A stretch of DNA of 64,000 nt, from positions 41,260-105,259 of the forward strand of contig VTPC01090703.1 in NCBI GenBank assembly GCA_011009095.1, read 5' to 3'. Origin of the DNA: Ignelater luminosus (taxonomy: Eukaryota; Arthropoda; Insecta; Coleoptera; Elateridae). The position numbers were made by a program, and so were the translations under genes. Every line of letters begins with the position of its first letter. Position 1 is the stretch's first letter. The notes under the pieces are model-generated. The model saw only the letters and a program-made list of their open reading frames with translations, had not been told where the DNA came from and did not search any database. Below, piece by piece: positions 11,017 to 25,700 of this stretch.

Positions 11017-11126
11017 GGCCCAGTTTTGAATAATTTTGAATTTGCATTTGAAGTTTATTACATCTGATTGGTTAGTTGCATTATTAACTTGACTATCTGA
11101 TTTATTATGCCTTATGCAACCGGGCC
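11017..11126. mobile_element. Small MITE with GGCCC ends
   Basis: The left end ggcccagttttgaata and right end ttatgcaaccgggcc are imperfect inverted copies. It sits between two LINE-like segments: the fragment matching NKLEH resumes directly after it. No clear target duplication was found. Confidence 0.4.
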
Positions 11127-11786
11127 ATAGATTAGAGAATAAATTGGAACATTGTCCGTTTATCGAGCACGCTAGTTTTAGAAGAAACTTCGTAAGTGTG
11201 ATCATATACGAAATCTAAGAGCACTTGTAGAAAAGTCAACGGAATAGAATCTTCCACTGCACTTAGCCTTTAGTTAGGCTTTATAAAACTGCAGGATAAA
11301 TTATAGATAATACAGATGGTGATACAAATGCATAAAAAACCAAGATCAATCTCAAACAAACGAGGAGAGAGACAAGGTGACTCAGTGAGCAACAACGTTG
11401 CAAGACCTAGTATTAATATCAAGCAACTTCGAGGAATTACAGATTATGTTAAATAAGCAAAGAAAACGTATCAGAAGAAATAGGCCCAAAACGGAGCAAA
11501 CAAAAAATCAAAATTATTACCAATCAAGGAAAACACAAAAATATTGAAATATTAAAACAGTAAATCAAATTATAAAATATATCTAAGAATACACCTACCT
11601 TGGGCAAGTGATAGAATGTGGAAAGACAAGCCAAACAGCTGAAATAGAAAGACACATAAGGTCAGCATAAAGAGCATTCGAAACGTGAAGCAGAATATTA
11701 AGAAACCAAGAGATTCTTTTAAAATTGAGAAGACTGGTATCTAACAAATTCGTCCTGCCAGTATTTACGGTTGTAATACAGACATA

Positions 11787-11943
11787 GGGCCGGTTTCTAC
11801 TCTCATGATTAAATTTAAATATTTTTATTCATCATGGCAATCGATTTTGTCTTTTTTCTTATTGTTAAGATCAGGTGAAGCTGTACTTTTTTAAATTTTT
11901 AAAGAAACTTTATTAGTTAGTGAAGGAGAGTAGAAATCGGGCC
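11787..11943. mobile_element. 157-bp MITE with GGGCC ends
   Basis: The left end gggccggtttctactctc pairs with the right end gagagtagaaatcgggcc, one mismatch. It interrupts the LINE relic between its TYLG-containing part and its C-terminal part. It is non-coding, and its target duplication is unclear. Confidence 0.6.
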
Positions 11944-12290
11944 ATGAATTTTAGCAACAACTTTAAGCAATAAATTAGCGGAACCTCAGAGAGTAATGGG
12001 AAGATTGATGTTAAGTATCACATTGAAAGAGTTAATCAGGAATGAAGATATTCGTAAGAACAGAAAACTAACAGATGTAAGAAAACAGATAGCATCACTG
12101 AAATGATGATAAGCCGGCCATGGAACGAAACACACGGATAGACAATAGAAGGAAGTAATGGAGTAGCAACAAAGGTTGATCACAGACAAGATGGAAGAAT
12201 GACTGAAAAGAGTAGCAAGTTTGAATTAGATTCACAGAATAGATAATTATAGAAACTAGAAACCACTGAATGTCAGCAAGCTGAAGAAGA

Positions 12291-13370
12291 AAGCAAGAAA
12301 AAGAAATATTATCAAAATCTTGACTACAGTTTTTTACTGTTTTGGAATTTGCGTTCCATCGAAAAACTTTCCAGTATCCCACTGCCCCATTTGCTCCTGT
12401 CTTTTGAATACTTTCCATAGTAGCCTTTCTAAACACTCCTTTTAGGTTTCGCATTAACTGCATCTTACGGACTCTGGGACCAAATTTTATTAAGTCTCTT
12501 TTGAAAATCCAAACTTTTTAATCATTTATAAACTTGAAATAGATGAATTTTTTTAAAATTTTATCTATTTGGTGGTACGTACTAATTACAAAAAAAACTA
12601 GTACACTTTTCATATCTCATTAATTGTTTGTTGATTAGGAATACAATAGTAAAACATGTTTCAATTCGTCACGAGACTGGAATGTAAATCCAGAAATTTT
12701 AAGACACTTGAATATCGTATAGGGTTAGATTCTCACGGTGAATCGGAAGTCATTGTCAAAGGGTGACGGGTGGGAAGAAAGTTAAACCTCAGACGCATCA
12801 CCTGAACGACCTACTACCTCTTTCTCCTTTTAAGCGGAATCGCATCACTGATTTTCCGTTAATTATTAAAGCGAACTTTGTGGAGGTTTTAGCACTCTTT
12901 ACAACCATATGAGTGTGAATCGAACGGAACCTACTATAAATGGTTAAGACCTGAAAAACACGTGTTGGTATTTTTGGGACGCTTTTGCAGATTTTTAGGA
13001 TAATTCACGTACTAGACGCTTGCAGTTTTATCTGCCAAAAAGGTTTCCTTAACGGTAGGAAAGGAGGTATCACAGTATATCTCTCATCAAGATATAAATG
13101 AAATTTGGATGATTTAATTATAAATATACAAAAAATTATTGTTAACTTATATTACCTAGTACAAAAAAAATTCTTCTAATAATAATAATTAATTTATTAA
13201 TAAACTACCTTTATAGGAAATTCTAAAAAAAACACTATAAGGTATTAAGATATCGAAATTATAGAATACAGAAGCAACGCCAGAAGTGGGGAAAGGTTTG
13301 CAAATTGTAAAAGTTGGAAGCACGCTTTTAAATATTCAGTTGCCCGCGGTCGCGCTCTTTGAATGCGGCG
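12291..13370. other. Intergenic, upstream of the IRAG-like gene
   Basis: No gene recognised. The minus-strand open frame 12095-12463 overlaps LINE relic sequence and shows no motif. The last 50 bp become GC-richer toward the promoter region. Confidence 0.45.
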
Positions 13371-13403
13371 TAGTAATATATCTGTTAATATTGAAGTTCA
13401 GTC
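13343..13403 (+). promoter_or_regulatory. Possible core promoter of the IRAG-like gene
   Basis: A short CG-rich patch (gcccgcggtcgcgctc, then gcggcg) is followed by a TATA-like taatatat near 13374 and an initiator-like TCAGTC near 13398, about 24 bp apart. It lies about 70 bp before the ATG at 13467. No transcript evidence exists here, so this is inference from spacing and motifs. Confidence 0.35.
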
Positions 13404-13466
13404 AGTTTATTATAGTTTTATCAACATAACAAATAAAACGAAACAGATATATTAGAATTAAATAAA

Positions 13467-13721
13467 ATGACAGAAATTTCTTCACATGTTGCAAATCAAA
13501 AGGGAATATCGGCAACCATGGAGCTGAATAATAACAATTCTTCATCGGATAATACTTTAAATTTAAAAGAAAATTCGTTTGCACGTCCCAGAAGTGTCTC
13601 TAGAGAATCAATGTCTAGTGCTTCTAGCAGCAATTCTGATACCAGTGAAGATGCCGAATTAGCCAATTTCGGCGATGAAACCAAAGATGGTAATGCAAAA
13701 AGTGAAGAGGGCTCTAATAAG
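13467..13721 (+). CDS. IRAG-like gene, exon 1 (residues 1-85)
   Basis: The ATG opens an 85-codon frame rich in Ser, Asn, Asp and Glu, ending in phase 0 at AAG|GTAAAC. A Ser/Arg-rich patch near residue 45 (RPRSVSRES) offers possible phosphorylation sites. Phase agrees with exon 2. No other coding exon could be recognised between them, but short exons could be missed. Confidence 0.65.
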
Positions 13722-16700
13722 GTAAACGGGCGGATTAATGTAAATGCTTATTATCAATAACCTTCAAATTTTGTGATATGAATAGTTTTCTGCCAATTAA
13801 AATATGATTATTAACTCCTACACCAAAACAATCATTTGCATTAATTTATGTTGATTTTCTAAATTTTGCGATGACCACAGCAAGAACGACCTAATACGGA
13901 TGGGTACTTTCATTATAATTTAAAATCGGCTTTAAATCATTATCGGCATTGTGGTTTTTTATAGCGATAATAATTTCTTTTTTATTGTTAAAACATTGCG
14001 GAATGACAATCACGAACAATTCAAATATGGAAAATCGTAAACATTTCCTAATTCAGTCAATCTAGTTCTTTACAAGGAGTTTTATTCTTTTAAGTTCTTT
14101 AAACCATGTACTCAACCACGCAGACTGAATATTTCATTGACCTCGTTCATACACGAGGATGGAGATTAGCACACTCAAGTCAATCCAAATCATAACATTC
14201 GTACTCTGAAAGAACAGGTTTGGAAAAAATCAAATTTATGGATGTCAAGACATGTACATAAAAAGTCACGGGGATTTCCCTCGTTTAGTAGTCCTAAAAA
14301 ATTAATTTAAATTTATATTTTTAACCGGTGCAATATAAAAACTGTTTATAATTAATTAACATTTATGTTATGTTTTCATTTAACCTTTGATAACATTTCC
14401 TGTATGTTACAATAAACACTTAACATAATATATTCCTTAAAAAGAATTTATTTATTTAAAAAAACACGGTTCATTAAGGAAATAATGAGTTGACAAACAT
14501 TAAAACTGGGAAATACATTGAAAAGACTTTTCAAAAATAACAGTTGAAGTTTAATAAACAACATATTAAATATGTGGAGTGGTTGGTATGTATAGGTAAA
14601 TACATAAGTTATGTAACATAAAAGGAAAAGCCAGAACTTTTACAAAATTTACTTTTTCATTGTCATCATTATTATGCTGATATTGTGATATCGTAATGAT
14701 TTGATGCACTCTTTGTCCATCATTTCACTACATGTCAACAATAATGACTGTTACAAAAGCTCGGATTTATAAACACGGAAATATACGTGTGTTTATGCAT
14801 CAAAATTGCATACTGTATGTCATTTAACATGTAAATGCAAAGACTCTGGAAAATCCTTTAGTCTATTGCTTACCAAACATTATTAGAATTAGATCAAGTA
14901 CTCAAAAAGCGAAAAAATTAGCAAACGCATTGCTCACTTTTTTTCGGATATTTTTCTTATTAAAGTTATTAATGATCTTTTTTGTCTTTTAAAAATACTT
15001 TTGAATTACTACCTGTCTTACCATATAAGGTGCGGCATTCCGTAGCATCAGCTTACTGTAATCGAAATTATGCTAAACCATTATTAACAAAGTTTTGCAA
15101 CTAATTATTAATTTTAAAATAGTCTGCATAGCTAATAAAAACGTTTGAATGCCGTATATAATTTCTTTTACTAGATACTTCGATAATTTCCCGCTTTCGG
15201 GTATGTTCTGGAAAAGCTCTAATGCCATCCAATACGTTAACTCCGTACCACAACCATCTTTGGCGGGTGTCCTGTATACGTGTATACATACAAAGGAACA
15301 ATATAAATGTAAATGGATGCAGTGTCGAGAAATGTATTTTGCACACTATTTATTAGAAAAGATGTGAGAAAGATGAAGAAACTATTAGGTTAACACGCAA
15401 TTTCCTGGAAGCAGCAGCTAACCGGCCAAAAAGAATTATGTTAAATTCTGTGGGACTAATTTATTTTGACAATGTGGTGAATCAATTTGACGCAGGCTAA
15501 TTTTGTGTTTCTCACTTTTATAATTATACCGGATACTATGATACAAAAGATGATTAATAATACTAAGATTTAGCAAACTCTCATATGATTTTTTAAGTAA
15601 ATAGGCAGGCCGTCCTGCTAACCTCTTGCAGTGTTATCTTAACTTAGTACAGTTAATTAAATTAGTATCAAACTCAGATTTTATCAATGTTACCTACACC
15701 AAAATCAATTTTGCCAAAATAACTGCTTGTGTAACATTAACTGTCTCAAGACGAATCTTCAGCTAAGGTTTAACAATTACAATTTTCTAAAGTGGCGTCG
15801 TTACAACTGTGCTGATTAAAGATGATCTTGTCCAAGACAATTTTGTTAGATAGATGTGTGTCTAGCAATACAAAAATGTCCGCTATCAGAATGTAGTGTA
15901 AGAGCTCAAACTCAATCACTCACCTTGGGTTATGAGTATCCAACCGGATTATTATTGCATACTTACCTATTAGAGATTTAAAGAAGAACTACAACAGTGC
16001 TATTTGAAAATAATAAGAAAAGGATTCTGGTATACCTTTAGAAACGCAAGCAACCAGACAGATGTTTGTGATACACGAGGAAATAGAAACCAAAACTGAT
16101 CCTGCTTGGACCTTAAAAGAATTGCATTGCTACATCCAGATTTGTATACAATACAGTTAACACGACATTTCTCAACGTCTCTACCTAAATTTATAAAGTA
16201 AGGGAGACTCAAACTTAAGTACGATATCGGGTGTGGTGTTTGCAAGCTTGAATGGATTAAATTTTCGCGCCGTTTATGCCTGCTTTTAATTTTATCGTGT
16301 TTTTCTTGGTTTTTTATCTCGCATATTTAATAATCAATATAGAATCTCACGTAAATAAACGGGAGTTGTTTTGCTTGCAATCCAAAAGCCGCCATGGCTT
16401 GCAGAGTTATCATCTGCAATAAGTCTTTCTCTAGACAGTTTGCCCATGTACTAGTGATACATACCTCTCTTCCTCTATCGACTCTCTCAACCCTATCTCA
16501 TTGACTGCTATTTCTAAACGTAATGCGCAATGTCAAAATAATATAAATTTTGAAATATTGTGTTACGTTTTTTGTCAATGAAATTGTTATGCCACCATTG
16601 TGAAAAAGCATGACCCTAGTGCTACCAGCATTTGTCATTATTACTGGCTAACTAAGTGGTTTTAAAATTTTTTCTTTGAACTTTAGTAATCAACAATTTT

Positions 16701-19700
16701 AATAGACAATAACCATTGATCTGTTTTAAAAAGAGAAATATTTAAATAGAACGATTCAGCTTTCACTTTATTCTACTCTAACTTCACAGTAGCACACGTA
16801 GATGGCTGCTATACTAATACGTTTACATATGAAATGGTAATATTTAGGACTAAGAAAATGCTTAGAAGAAAAGTTTTGCCCAAGACGAAGACTCAAAACC
16901 AAAAGATAGAAAGACGATTTTGAATGATATCTTTTTCTTCTGCTCAGCATTCCAATGCTTACATCTCAGAATTAAGAAGTCTATCATAATAAACAAGTAA
17001 AAACTGTTTTAGAATAAATATACAGAGTACTTCCTTAAAAATTTATTGTCGATGTTAATATCAGACATTGATAATAAATTCATTACTAGGAAGTGCTCTG
17101 TTGATTTATTCATCATTCATTACCCTATGCAAAAAATTCATCTTCAACATTAAAAACCGTTTTAGCCATACCATGGTGATATCAACGATGGAAGTTGCAA
17201 GGTATTGCTTTGCTCCTAACAGGCAGTTTAAGAAGCTCATTACAAAACGCCGCGCTGTGGCCAGTTCTCTGGATAATGGGACAATTGGTGAATCAGTACA
17301 GAAGAAGAGCTAAACAGTAGCAAGCAACACATTTACTTTTTAGATGTTTCTAGACCGTAGATCTATTTTGGGAATGTGTTAAGAAACACAACGAATTGAA
17401 ATCCATTGATAAAGATTGCTTATAATGATGGTTCAAAATGTTCAGGAGAACATTATGATGATCATGATTGGGACTATATGGCAAAACTGGAATTGCCTTT
17501 TTATTACAATAATAAGTAATAGACAATAAGGTATGCTACATAGAGAAATAAACAGACTGGTAAGTGTATCAACATCAAAAAAAAGTTGTTTGTTTTATCG
17601 AGATAAACTGAATAGGTCTACAAATATTCAAAGGATACTCTACAATTACAGGCAAGATAGAAAGTTTTCAAAATATCTAAAAATAAAAGTCTTAACAGGA
17701 AAGCTTCGTGATAAGATAAAAAATGGAGAAACCTAATTTTTGTGTATAGAGAGATAAGTAGAAATGATACCATGCAATGAGCCTACCACAAAGGTAATTT
17801 TGTCCAAATTGTATCATTTTTTTGCAAATTATGAATTAGTTGATTTTATTTACTCTACCAGCAAATGTAAGAGGAATTTACATTTAGAATTAAATTAAAA
17901 GTTTTAGAACTAATAAAACACGTACGTTGACAATGTTTTTGGACGTAGAGTAAAAAGTTTCATTATCAAACAGGCATGTTATAATGCAAAAAGTGATTGT
18001 CTTGTATAATCAATTTGAACTTGCAAATGCATTAAGTTTTGCAGATTATTTATAAAAATAATTCAAAGAGCTCTAGTAATAAGTTTCATATTAATAGAAG
18101 AATAATAAATATATTCAATAATAAAATTTCCCATGACAACAAATTTGTTTATGTAACTTTTTTGTACATACATTCGAATTGACAGGTCAAACTTCAAGAG
18201 TTACGATTCTCCCCACACAAGTGAAGTATGAAGTTTGCCTCTCTTTCAATATTTCAAATCAAGCCATCGCTTGATTTTCTTTGGATCATAGATTGGATTG
18301 CAATAGGTTTAGATTGTTAACTAGATGAGGTTAAATTAAGGTAAGGCATGGTAACACCTATGAATTACGTATCACTTAAAAGGGGTAAAAACTAGAGTTC
18401 CTTTTGACTTTAACTTTCCTTTCAATCCTAGTAGAAGATTAAAAGATGTTTTCTCCTCGAAAAATATTTCAGTAAATACATAGTCAACTGTTACATTTTA
18501 CACGTTTTTTGTTTTTTGAAGGTAATTCTGAGGGGTAATGCTATTTACGCATCATACATTTAGAAAGGTTTGGAGAGCGTACAAGCAAGTACAAATATGG
18601 TTTACGTAATTAGTAAGCATCGTAATATTATAAATGTGCCAATTACTAGGGTACTACAGAAAGTAAACCATTCTCATTCACAGGAAAATGCTAATTTCTT
18701 TACAAATTTCTCGCATGGCAATAGTGTTATGTATAAAATAGTCCAATTACAGTAATCTGATACTGGATTTTAGTATATGATAATTATTATTGTTAATAAA
18801 ACCAAATGTTTATCATGTATTTATAATAACAAGAAGAGGAGATTTTATATTATTTAAATTCCTACGATGTTCAATCATAAGCGTCGCTCCGCGCCGTGGG
18901 TTATCAGTGCCGTATCCTTTTGGTATCATACGTTACTTAATAAAATATCTCATTATAATTACTAATTAGCATTCTTAACAATTAAATTTTTTTGTATCGC
19001 TTAGAATCATAAAAATTAGAGATATCATTTGCATTAATTCATTTAAACCATAACAATAATTAGTGCCGCTATAAATACTGCCTGAATATAAACTTAAATT
19101 GTATAATTATTATAATTGTCCAAATAATTTCTAGTTTGATGTCCATAAAAACAAATCATGATCAAGACAAAAGAAACATTTTATTAAGTTTTTCTTTTAT
19201 TATCACAACATTGTCCTTTATTATGCTAAACCATTTTACTCAATTGTTCTTTATAAAGTAATTATTTAATTTAAATTCAATAACCATTTAATTTGTTTAT
19301 TACTAATACTTAATTTACTGGTGGAATAATAAAAAGTAACTTTTTCTATCAAATAAATCCTCAAATATTATCAGCTATATACAAGGTCTGTGTGATTCAT
19401 GCATATCATTCAAGTTTGTATTTCAACTGTTACTTTGATCCATCTCTAATTTGTTATTTGACGATAGAGGTCTGGAAGATTATAAGGGTTATCAGACACG
19501 TAACCAAGGGCTTTTTCCTTAATTATAAATAAAACAAAACAACTACAAATGTTGAAATACTGATTAGTAATATAGACCAGCTGTTCTTCTGTTTAAATAA
19601 GTCTTGAGATCCCAATATTATTGTAGTGAAACTCAAAAATTTAGCGCGAAATTGATTTTATTTTACAGGTGTAAAGAATTTATTTTTTTGGAAGTAGATG

Positions 19701-22700
19701 TTACCGTTCCTGCGGGTAAATATGGTCACATATCGGTAGACTAAATTAGCAGCGTTGATTAGCACTACTTACTCATCGTTCAAACAATATCACGTTTCAC
19801 TTAAAATTCCAGCACTAAATTCAACAAAGTTAATATTTTATTTAGAGCATTTTAGACTTCTATTTAAATTTTTAAAATTCCCTATCTCAATGATGTATCA
19901 GTCCGTGGTGCAGGTGATACAACTGTAGAGCCTATGGTTTTGGGGACCCATAAAGACAAAACAAATGATTTTTTTCCTGCCTAATTTCTTAATTTGTGTA
20001 GACACTGCAGAAGAACAGTCTAGAAAATGACACATTTTCAAAAATTATTTTGCCGCCATTAAAACTTTTATGTTTATATGATCATAGACTACTGATTTAA
20101 TGGTTTGGAGATTACTACGTAGAATTGAAGTTCCTTTCGTTTGATTAAACCCATTCACCTGCCACAAATTGATTTTTACCTTCATGAAACATCAAATGTA
20201 TGAACATTCAATGTCACATACTCTCTTGAATACCTTTTTCCGTGTTGTGCTTAATTAAAGTATCACTTTTTAAAGCAAAATGGGTTACTTCAATTCTTCC
20301 TTCTTCTTACAAATTTAGGTTGATTCTTTTTCTTTTGATCCTATTACCAAGAACCAGATTCTAGCCAGTTATAAGATATAGTGTAAGACTATTCTGAAAT
20401 GCGTTTGATGCCCCTTCAATATCTACTGGTGGCAGTGTAGTAATGTAGTCGCAATATTCTAGAAAATGGAACTCTTTTCTTTCAATTCGCTTCTAAATGA
20501 TGAAGTTGCGCAAAATTGTAAATTCCTTTCGTCTAGAGCTAGCACAGTACTTATTTCTCAATATTTTGTAAGTATCAAAGCAGGAACATTGTTGTAGGCT
20601 GTACGTGTACCAAAACCAAGACGATTTGTATCGGTACGAATGAAATCAGTGGAATCTGCTTAACAACTTTAGACGGGATCCCTGATTTCTCTTTCAGTAC
20701 TGTATGTGTATGAAGTGATCAAATGCAAATAAAGCTTTTGTATAAAATATAGATTAAGGTTTTGATAAGACCAGAGGACCATCTGCATTATTGCTTCTAA
20801 ACCAAATTTTTATCGGTTTGATGGTTGTTATCGGTAGCGTTTTGCCAATGAACGAATTAATAATTTTTCTCGACTGCTGAGAATAATTTTTGTATTACTT
20901 AGATAGACTAGTTCTGAATTATATATTTTGGTTTTTCCAGCATTCATTTTATGTTTATGGTTTTTGTTATATCTGATATTCTAAACTTTTTGCAGTAATA
21001 CCACCATATGGAAAACCCTTTTAAAAGAAAGGTACATTGGTGTTCCTGAAGACTTTATTGATCTAAATAATCATAAAATCATATACACGATTTTTATAAT
21101 TTTTTTCTTTGAGCGTTTGAGATTGTTTTAAGCTAAAACAGCCTAGGATGCTTCCAAGATGAGCAAAAAGATGCGTACAGAAGATTTTTGATTAAAAACT
21201 AAATCAAGTACTCTAAAAACATTTATGTATATTCCAAATTTAACATGTTAAAGCTCAATTTCAATTTTTTTCTGATTGGTCTTTCCCATGTTTTAGGCTT
21301 AACAGTATTTATTAGAAAAATGCGTTAAAAATCTTGTTACCAATCTGCAATCAATTTGATAGAAGATGTTGTATCTATTATTCTTTAACAGATGGAGCAG
21401 CAAACAAAATAAAATTTTCGTTGCGGATCTATTTTAAAATCTTCATAAGGTGTAGGTAGCTTAGTAGCTATTTTTTTTAAAATGTACTGTGAGTTCTGAT
21501 GCTTTTTGCTCAAAGAATCATGTAAATACGAATGGACTTGGGAATTTGCTGTTGTGGATCAATTTGTAATATTTTGTCTTAAGTCCAACACTGCGATCTT
21601 TTATAACTTTCTTTATTTGAAGTTTGAAGCTATGGCCGAAAAATTAAAAAAAGAAATTAGAAAGGCAAATTAGTAATAAGAAAGTCTGAGAATGTTTTTT
21701 TCCTGATGCAGCATTTCCAAGAATAAGGTGTGTTAAACTATTAAATTGGCAGATAATGCTGCTAGTTAGAATTCTTTATAATTATAATCATAAATTAGTA
21801 CCATATACCATGATGCATTGATTAGTGTCTCACTTTCAACGTTCTCCTTTTTTTTAGTGGTTAATCTTGAATATCAAACACATTATTGGGAAACAACATC
21901 CCACGCACACATTTTAATCTAATTATTTCTCGTGGTTTGTTTTGTTGCAAGAATTTCAGAAGTAATTAAGCATACATATCATTAGATTCAAGGTGAACAA
22001 TTGATTAGTTTGTTTTCGTTTTGAATTGTTAATCTACTACCATAAACAGAAACTCTTTTTTCTTTTATTAAGGTAAATACTTAAATGTATTTTTAGACCT
22101 ATTTCATGCCCGTTATAGTAACTAAAGTACTATAAATAGTTTTTCTTACTACCTATAAGTTATAACAATGACGCAGAATACGAATTAAGTCAATAATAGG
22201 TCATTTTATCAATAACTTTTTAGCCATTTTTCTAGGTTAGCTGTATTAATTAATTTAAGGAATTTGTTTACTAGGTATAAATACTAGAATATTTCGTCAC
22301 GATTTATTTTTCTTTTTTTATAATTTTAGGCCTTGAGGATTCTCAAGCATTATCTACTTTTTCTAAGAGATAATAATCAATTGTTTAGCTGCTTAGTTAG
22401 AATTGATATACATATTTAAGAAGATTTAAAATTGGCAATCCATTAATAATCTACTTGACGTTTTGAGTGGGAATACAAAATTATGTAAAGAAAACAACTG
22501 TTAGTAAGTTTTGTGGTTATTGATTGAGGAAAATTTTGATCAAGAAAACAATTAGCTACTTAAACTATTAACATTTTAATCTTTCAGAATAATATCTATA
22601 ATGCATAACCTATGGATGTAAATTGCGTTCCTACAGACTAGCTAACCTGAACTGGTTTTTTATGTAGCTGAAAGCGTTGCTTCAAGATGGTAAACAAAAA

Positions 22701-25700
22701 TAAGAGACTATAATTATTTTTTTCCTCTCATTTAAATTTTGACCACCAGAAATAAAATAATTGCTTTGCATTCTTATTATTGATTATAACTACCTACTAC
22801 ATAATTTGCTTTGATGCACTAAAAATCATTTAGTATAAATACAGCACAGTTTCCCAAAGGTTTTGGTTAGCTTGAAAAGGTTACGTTTGCTAATTCAGAT
22901 GGTTACAACATCAATTTGTCGATTAGCATGTCCAGAAGGAAATTGTTTCCCACTAATATAATGTATGTCTTCAATTCAATCTCGGGTAAGTAGGTATACA
23001 GTCTGTTCAAAGTTAATTTGGCACTATTGCTAACTTTGTTATTGTTAGAGATAAACCTACTTTCTATCTCTAACAATAACAAAGTTAGCAATAGTGCCGA
23101 ATTAACTTTGAACAGACTGTATACCTACGAGTATAATTTAGTAAGATAAGTAATAATGAGTAAGTAGCAAATTATCATATTTTTTGAAGAAGTATTGAGC
23201 TCACCAACGTATCTGATTACATTTCTAAGAAATTATTTTTGTTCGATTATCGAAAGATCTTATACGACTACCTTGTTCCATACAGTATTTTCTCACTCGG
23301 CTATATTAACTAAATCGTTATATTTCCGGCCAAAACTTTGAAACTCATCATCACGTATACAGAGCATTACTAAAGAACGGGGAATGATTCTACAGCCTAT
23401 TGTGAGCAAGAAAGTTCCTACAGACATAGGATCAGTAAACTCGTGTTCTTGTAAAAATGCAATTTTCTGAGAATATTCTTAGTAGGACTTGTTATTCAAA
23501 TGTGAAAAGATTTCTTTTTCTTTTAATGCAATTTACATACACGGTGATTTTGCGCAAGATTTATATACAGAGTGTTTGGTTTTACGACGACCTCATTTCC
23601 CTTTCTTTTTGTAAACAACTTTGATTTTTCATATCCAAAGAGAAACTTATCAGCAAAAACTAACTTCTAAGCAAAAGTTTAGTTTTGACGTTTGTAATGT
23701 AAAATATGCAAAGCCAATTTGTTCATTTTCAGGCAAGTAAATTATAGTCATTAACACAGTTCATATTTTGGTCCCTCTATTGCGTTCCAGTATTATTATC
23801 AAATCCATTTGGGCGTTCTACTTTCAACCATGTGTTATATATTTATCTTACATTCACTTCTACTTCTAGAAAAGATCCTTTTGCGGAAATAAGTAGGAAA
23901 CAGTTGTTTAGTCATTTTTCGTATCATTTAATAATTGAATAGAGAGCTGAGCTCTAAACGCTTAAGCTTAAAATATGTGTTTAGTAGATTATTTAGAAGG
24001 ATTAACCATGCAGAATAAGATAAGGTATTAACATTGGTCACAAAATAGGAGAAGATCAAAGTGAATTCATACCCGATAGATCCTACGTTGCTAACCTATT
24101 TATATTGCAGTAACTGTGGAAAAGCCAGCAGCAGTAGAACAGAAAATACATTAAGTGTTCATTAATTAAGAGAAGACAGGTAAACTAGGGAAAACATTAA
24201 GAACTTTAAAGATAGATAAACCTTTTGTGAGAATTATAATGAAAATGTACAGAGGCAACACAGCACAGATTAGAATAAAGCTAAAAATGTTTGATCCCAT
24301 TGCAGTGATCAGTGGTTTTAGGCGACCCTAGAAATCAGTCAGAGATCAAGTTGTGTTGGCTCAAGATGCTTAAAGTCTAGAATTTATAATTTGGCGTCTA
24401 TACAACAAATATAGAACACGAAGGTTAAGAACTACGCTTAGAAAATAGAACATTTGGTAGTTAACCCACCGCTAAGTTTGAAATAATGATTACTGACGAT
24501 GTTCAAATCAAACAGGTAAGCAAGTTCAAATATCTTGGGTCTTATACTATATTGATGAAAATGGTTTGGGACAGACACAAATAAAACAGCGACTACAACT
24601 AAACCAGAAAGTACTGGGATGTCTTAACTCATAAATGAGTAAATACAAGAAAAATATTGGCCAAACAATCAGTACGATGCTGTGTGACAGACGTTTAGAC
24701 TTTATACACTGAAATGAGAAAAAGATTGATAGCAGTCAGGATGGATTACTTAAGGTAAAGTGCAAAGATTTTAAGATTAGACAGAAAGACTAATGAAAAA
24801 GTAATAAATTTCATGGATGGAAGAGAGGATTGTAGAAAGAATTGAATGAAAAGGGCTGTTTCACACCCGACGAAAGATTCGAATAGTTGGTAATGGTGAT
24901 AAAGCTTTCGTTTATGAAGAACGGACTGTGTGTATGATATAGAAAATGGAAAAGTAAATATTAGACAATTTTTACTTGCCTTTGGTTTTACAGTTGCTGA
25001 ATTTTTAGTAATAATGTGTTGCTATGACTGCCAATAAGCCAATTTGTAAGATTGGGCAGTCATTGCATTTAAAACAAATAAGAACAAATCAATTCAAGTT
25101 CAGACGTAATCCGGAACTTTATGTTTGTGAGATTAACTTTTTTAAGGTTGATCTATGAGGTGTGGTAATGTTGGAACTACAGTCTCATAGTCTCTTTAAG
25201 CTTGTATACGTAAAAGGCTTGTGCAGCATTATTATTACTTCCCTTTTTTTATATACAAATGTAACATGCTGAGATATAACAATTATTACAAAAACTAGAT
25301 AAAAATAATGCAACAAGAGTTAAAATTGTTTGGACACCTGATAAGAATGAAAGAAGAAAGAATGGAAAATCACAACATTTGTGGATCGAAGGCATTAAAT
25401 GCGCTATGGAGTCACAGGCACTAAACAGAGAACTTTGCATGTGCATTGTACCTGTAATATAATAAAATTCCTAGTAACAGATTGCTGTAACGTAAACGTA
25501 ATAGCTGCTGTTAATAATAATGTGACTACTGAGAATTTGCACTCTGTTGAACGGGAATTCAAATTTGATGTCTTGGTAATCTTGATAATCTTTGTTAGTT
25601 TACTTCAAGATCACTGAAAGCGAGATTATGGATGCTTCAAATAAAAGCAGAAAGGAAACAATCTTGAAAGATTAAGAAAGAGAAAACATTGAGGTACGGA

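Larger units (their letters stand above)
9648..12290 (+). pseudogene. Decayed endonuclease-RT LINE relic
   Basis: No frame stays open, but peptide fragments in the right order match insect non-LTR endonuclease-reverse transcriptase proteins. Near 9648 is a WN..TLYQ-like start. Around 10020-10135 is a GKDNDQRERL-like endonuclease segment, and near 10155 a SWIST-like one. Near 10860-10960 is a KYNKAIKSDDI-like linker. ENKLEHCPFIEHASF-like text lies near 11130-11180. Near 11590 is EYTYLGQVIECGK, and near 11985-12055 a QRVMGRLMLSITLKE-like C-terminal stretch. Many stops and frameshifts and at least two small insertions show it is old. The clade (RTE-like or relative) cannot be fixed without alignment. 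Confidence 0.7.
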
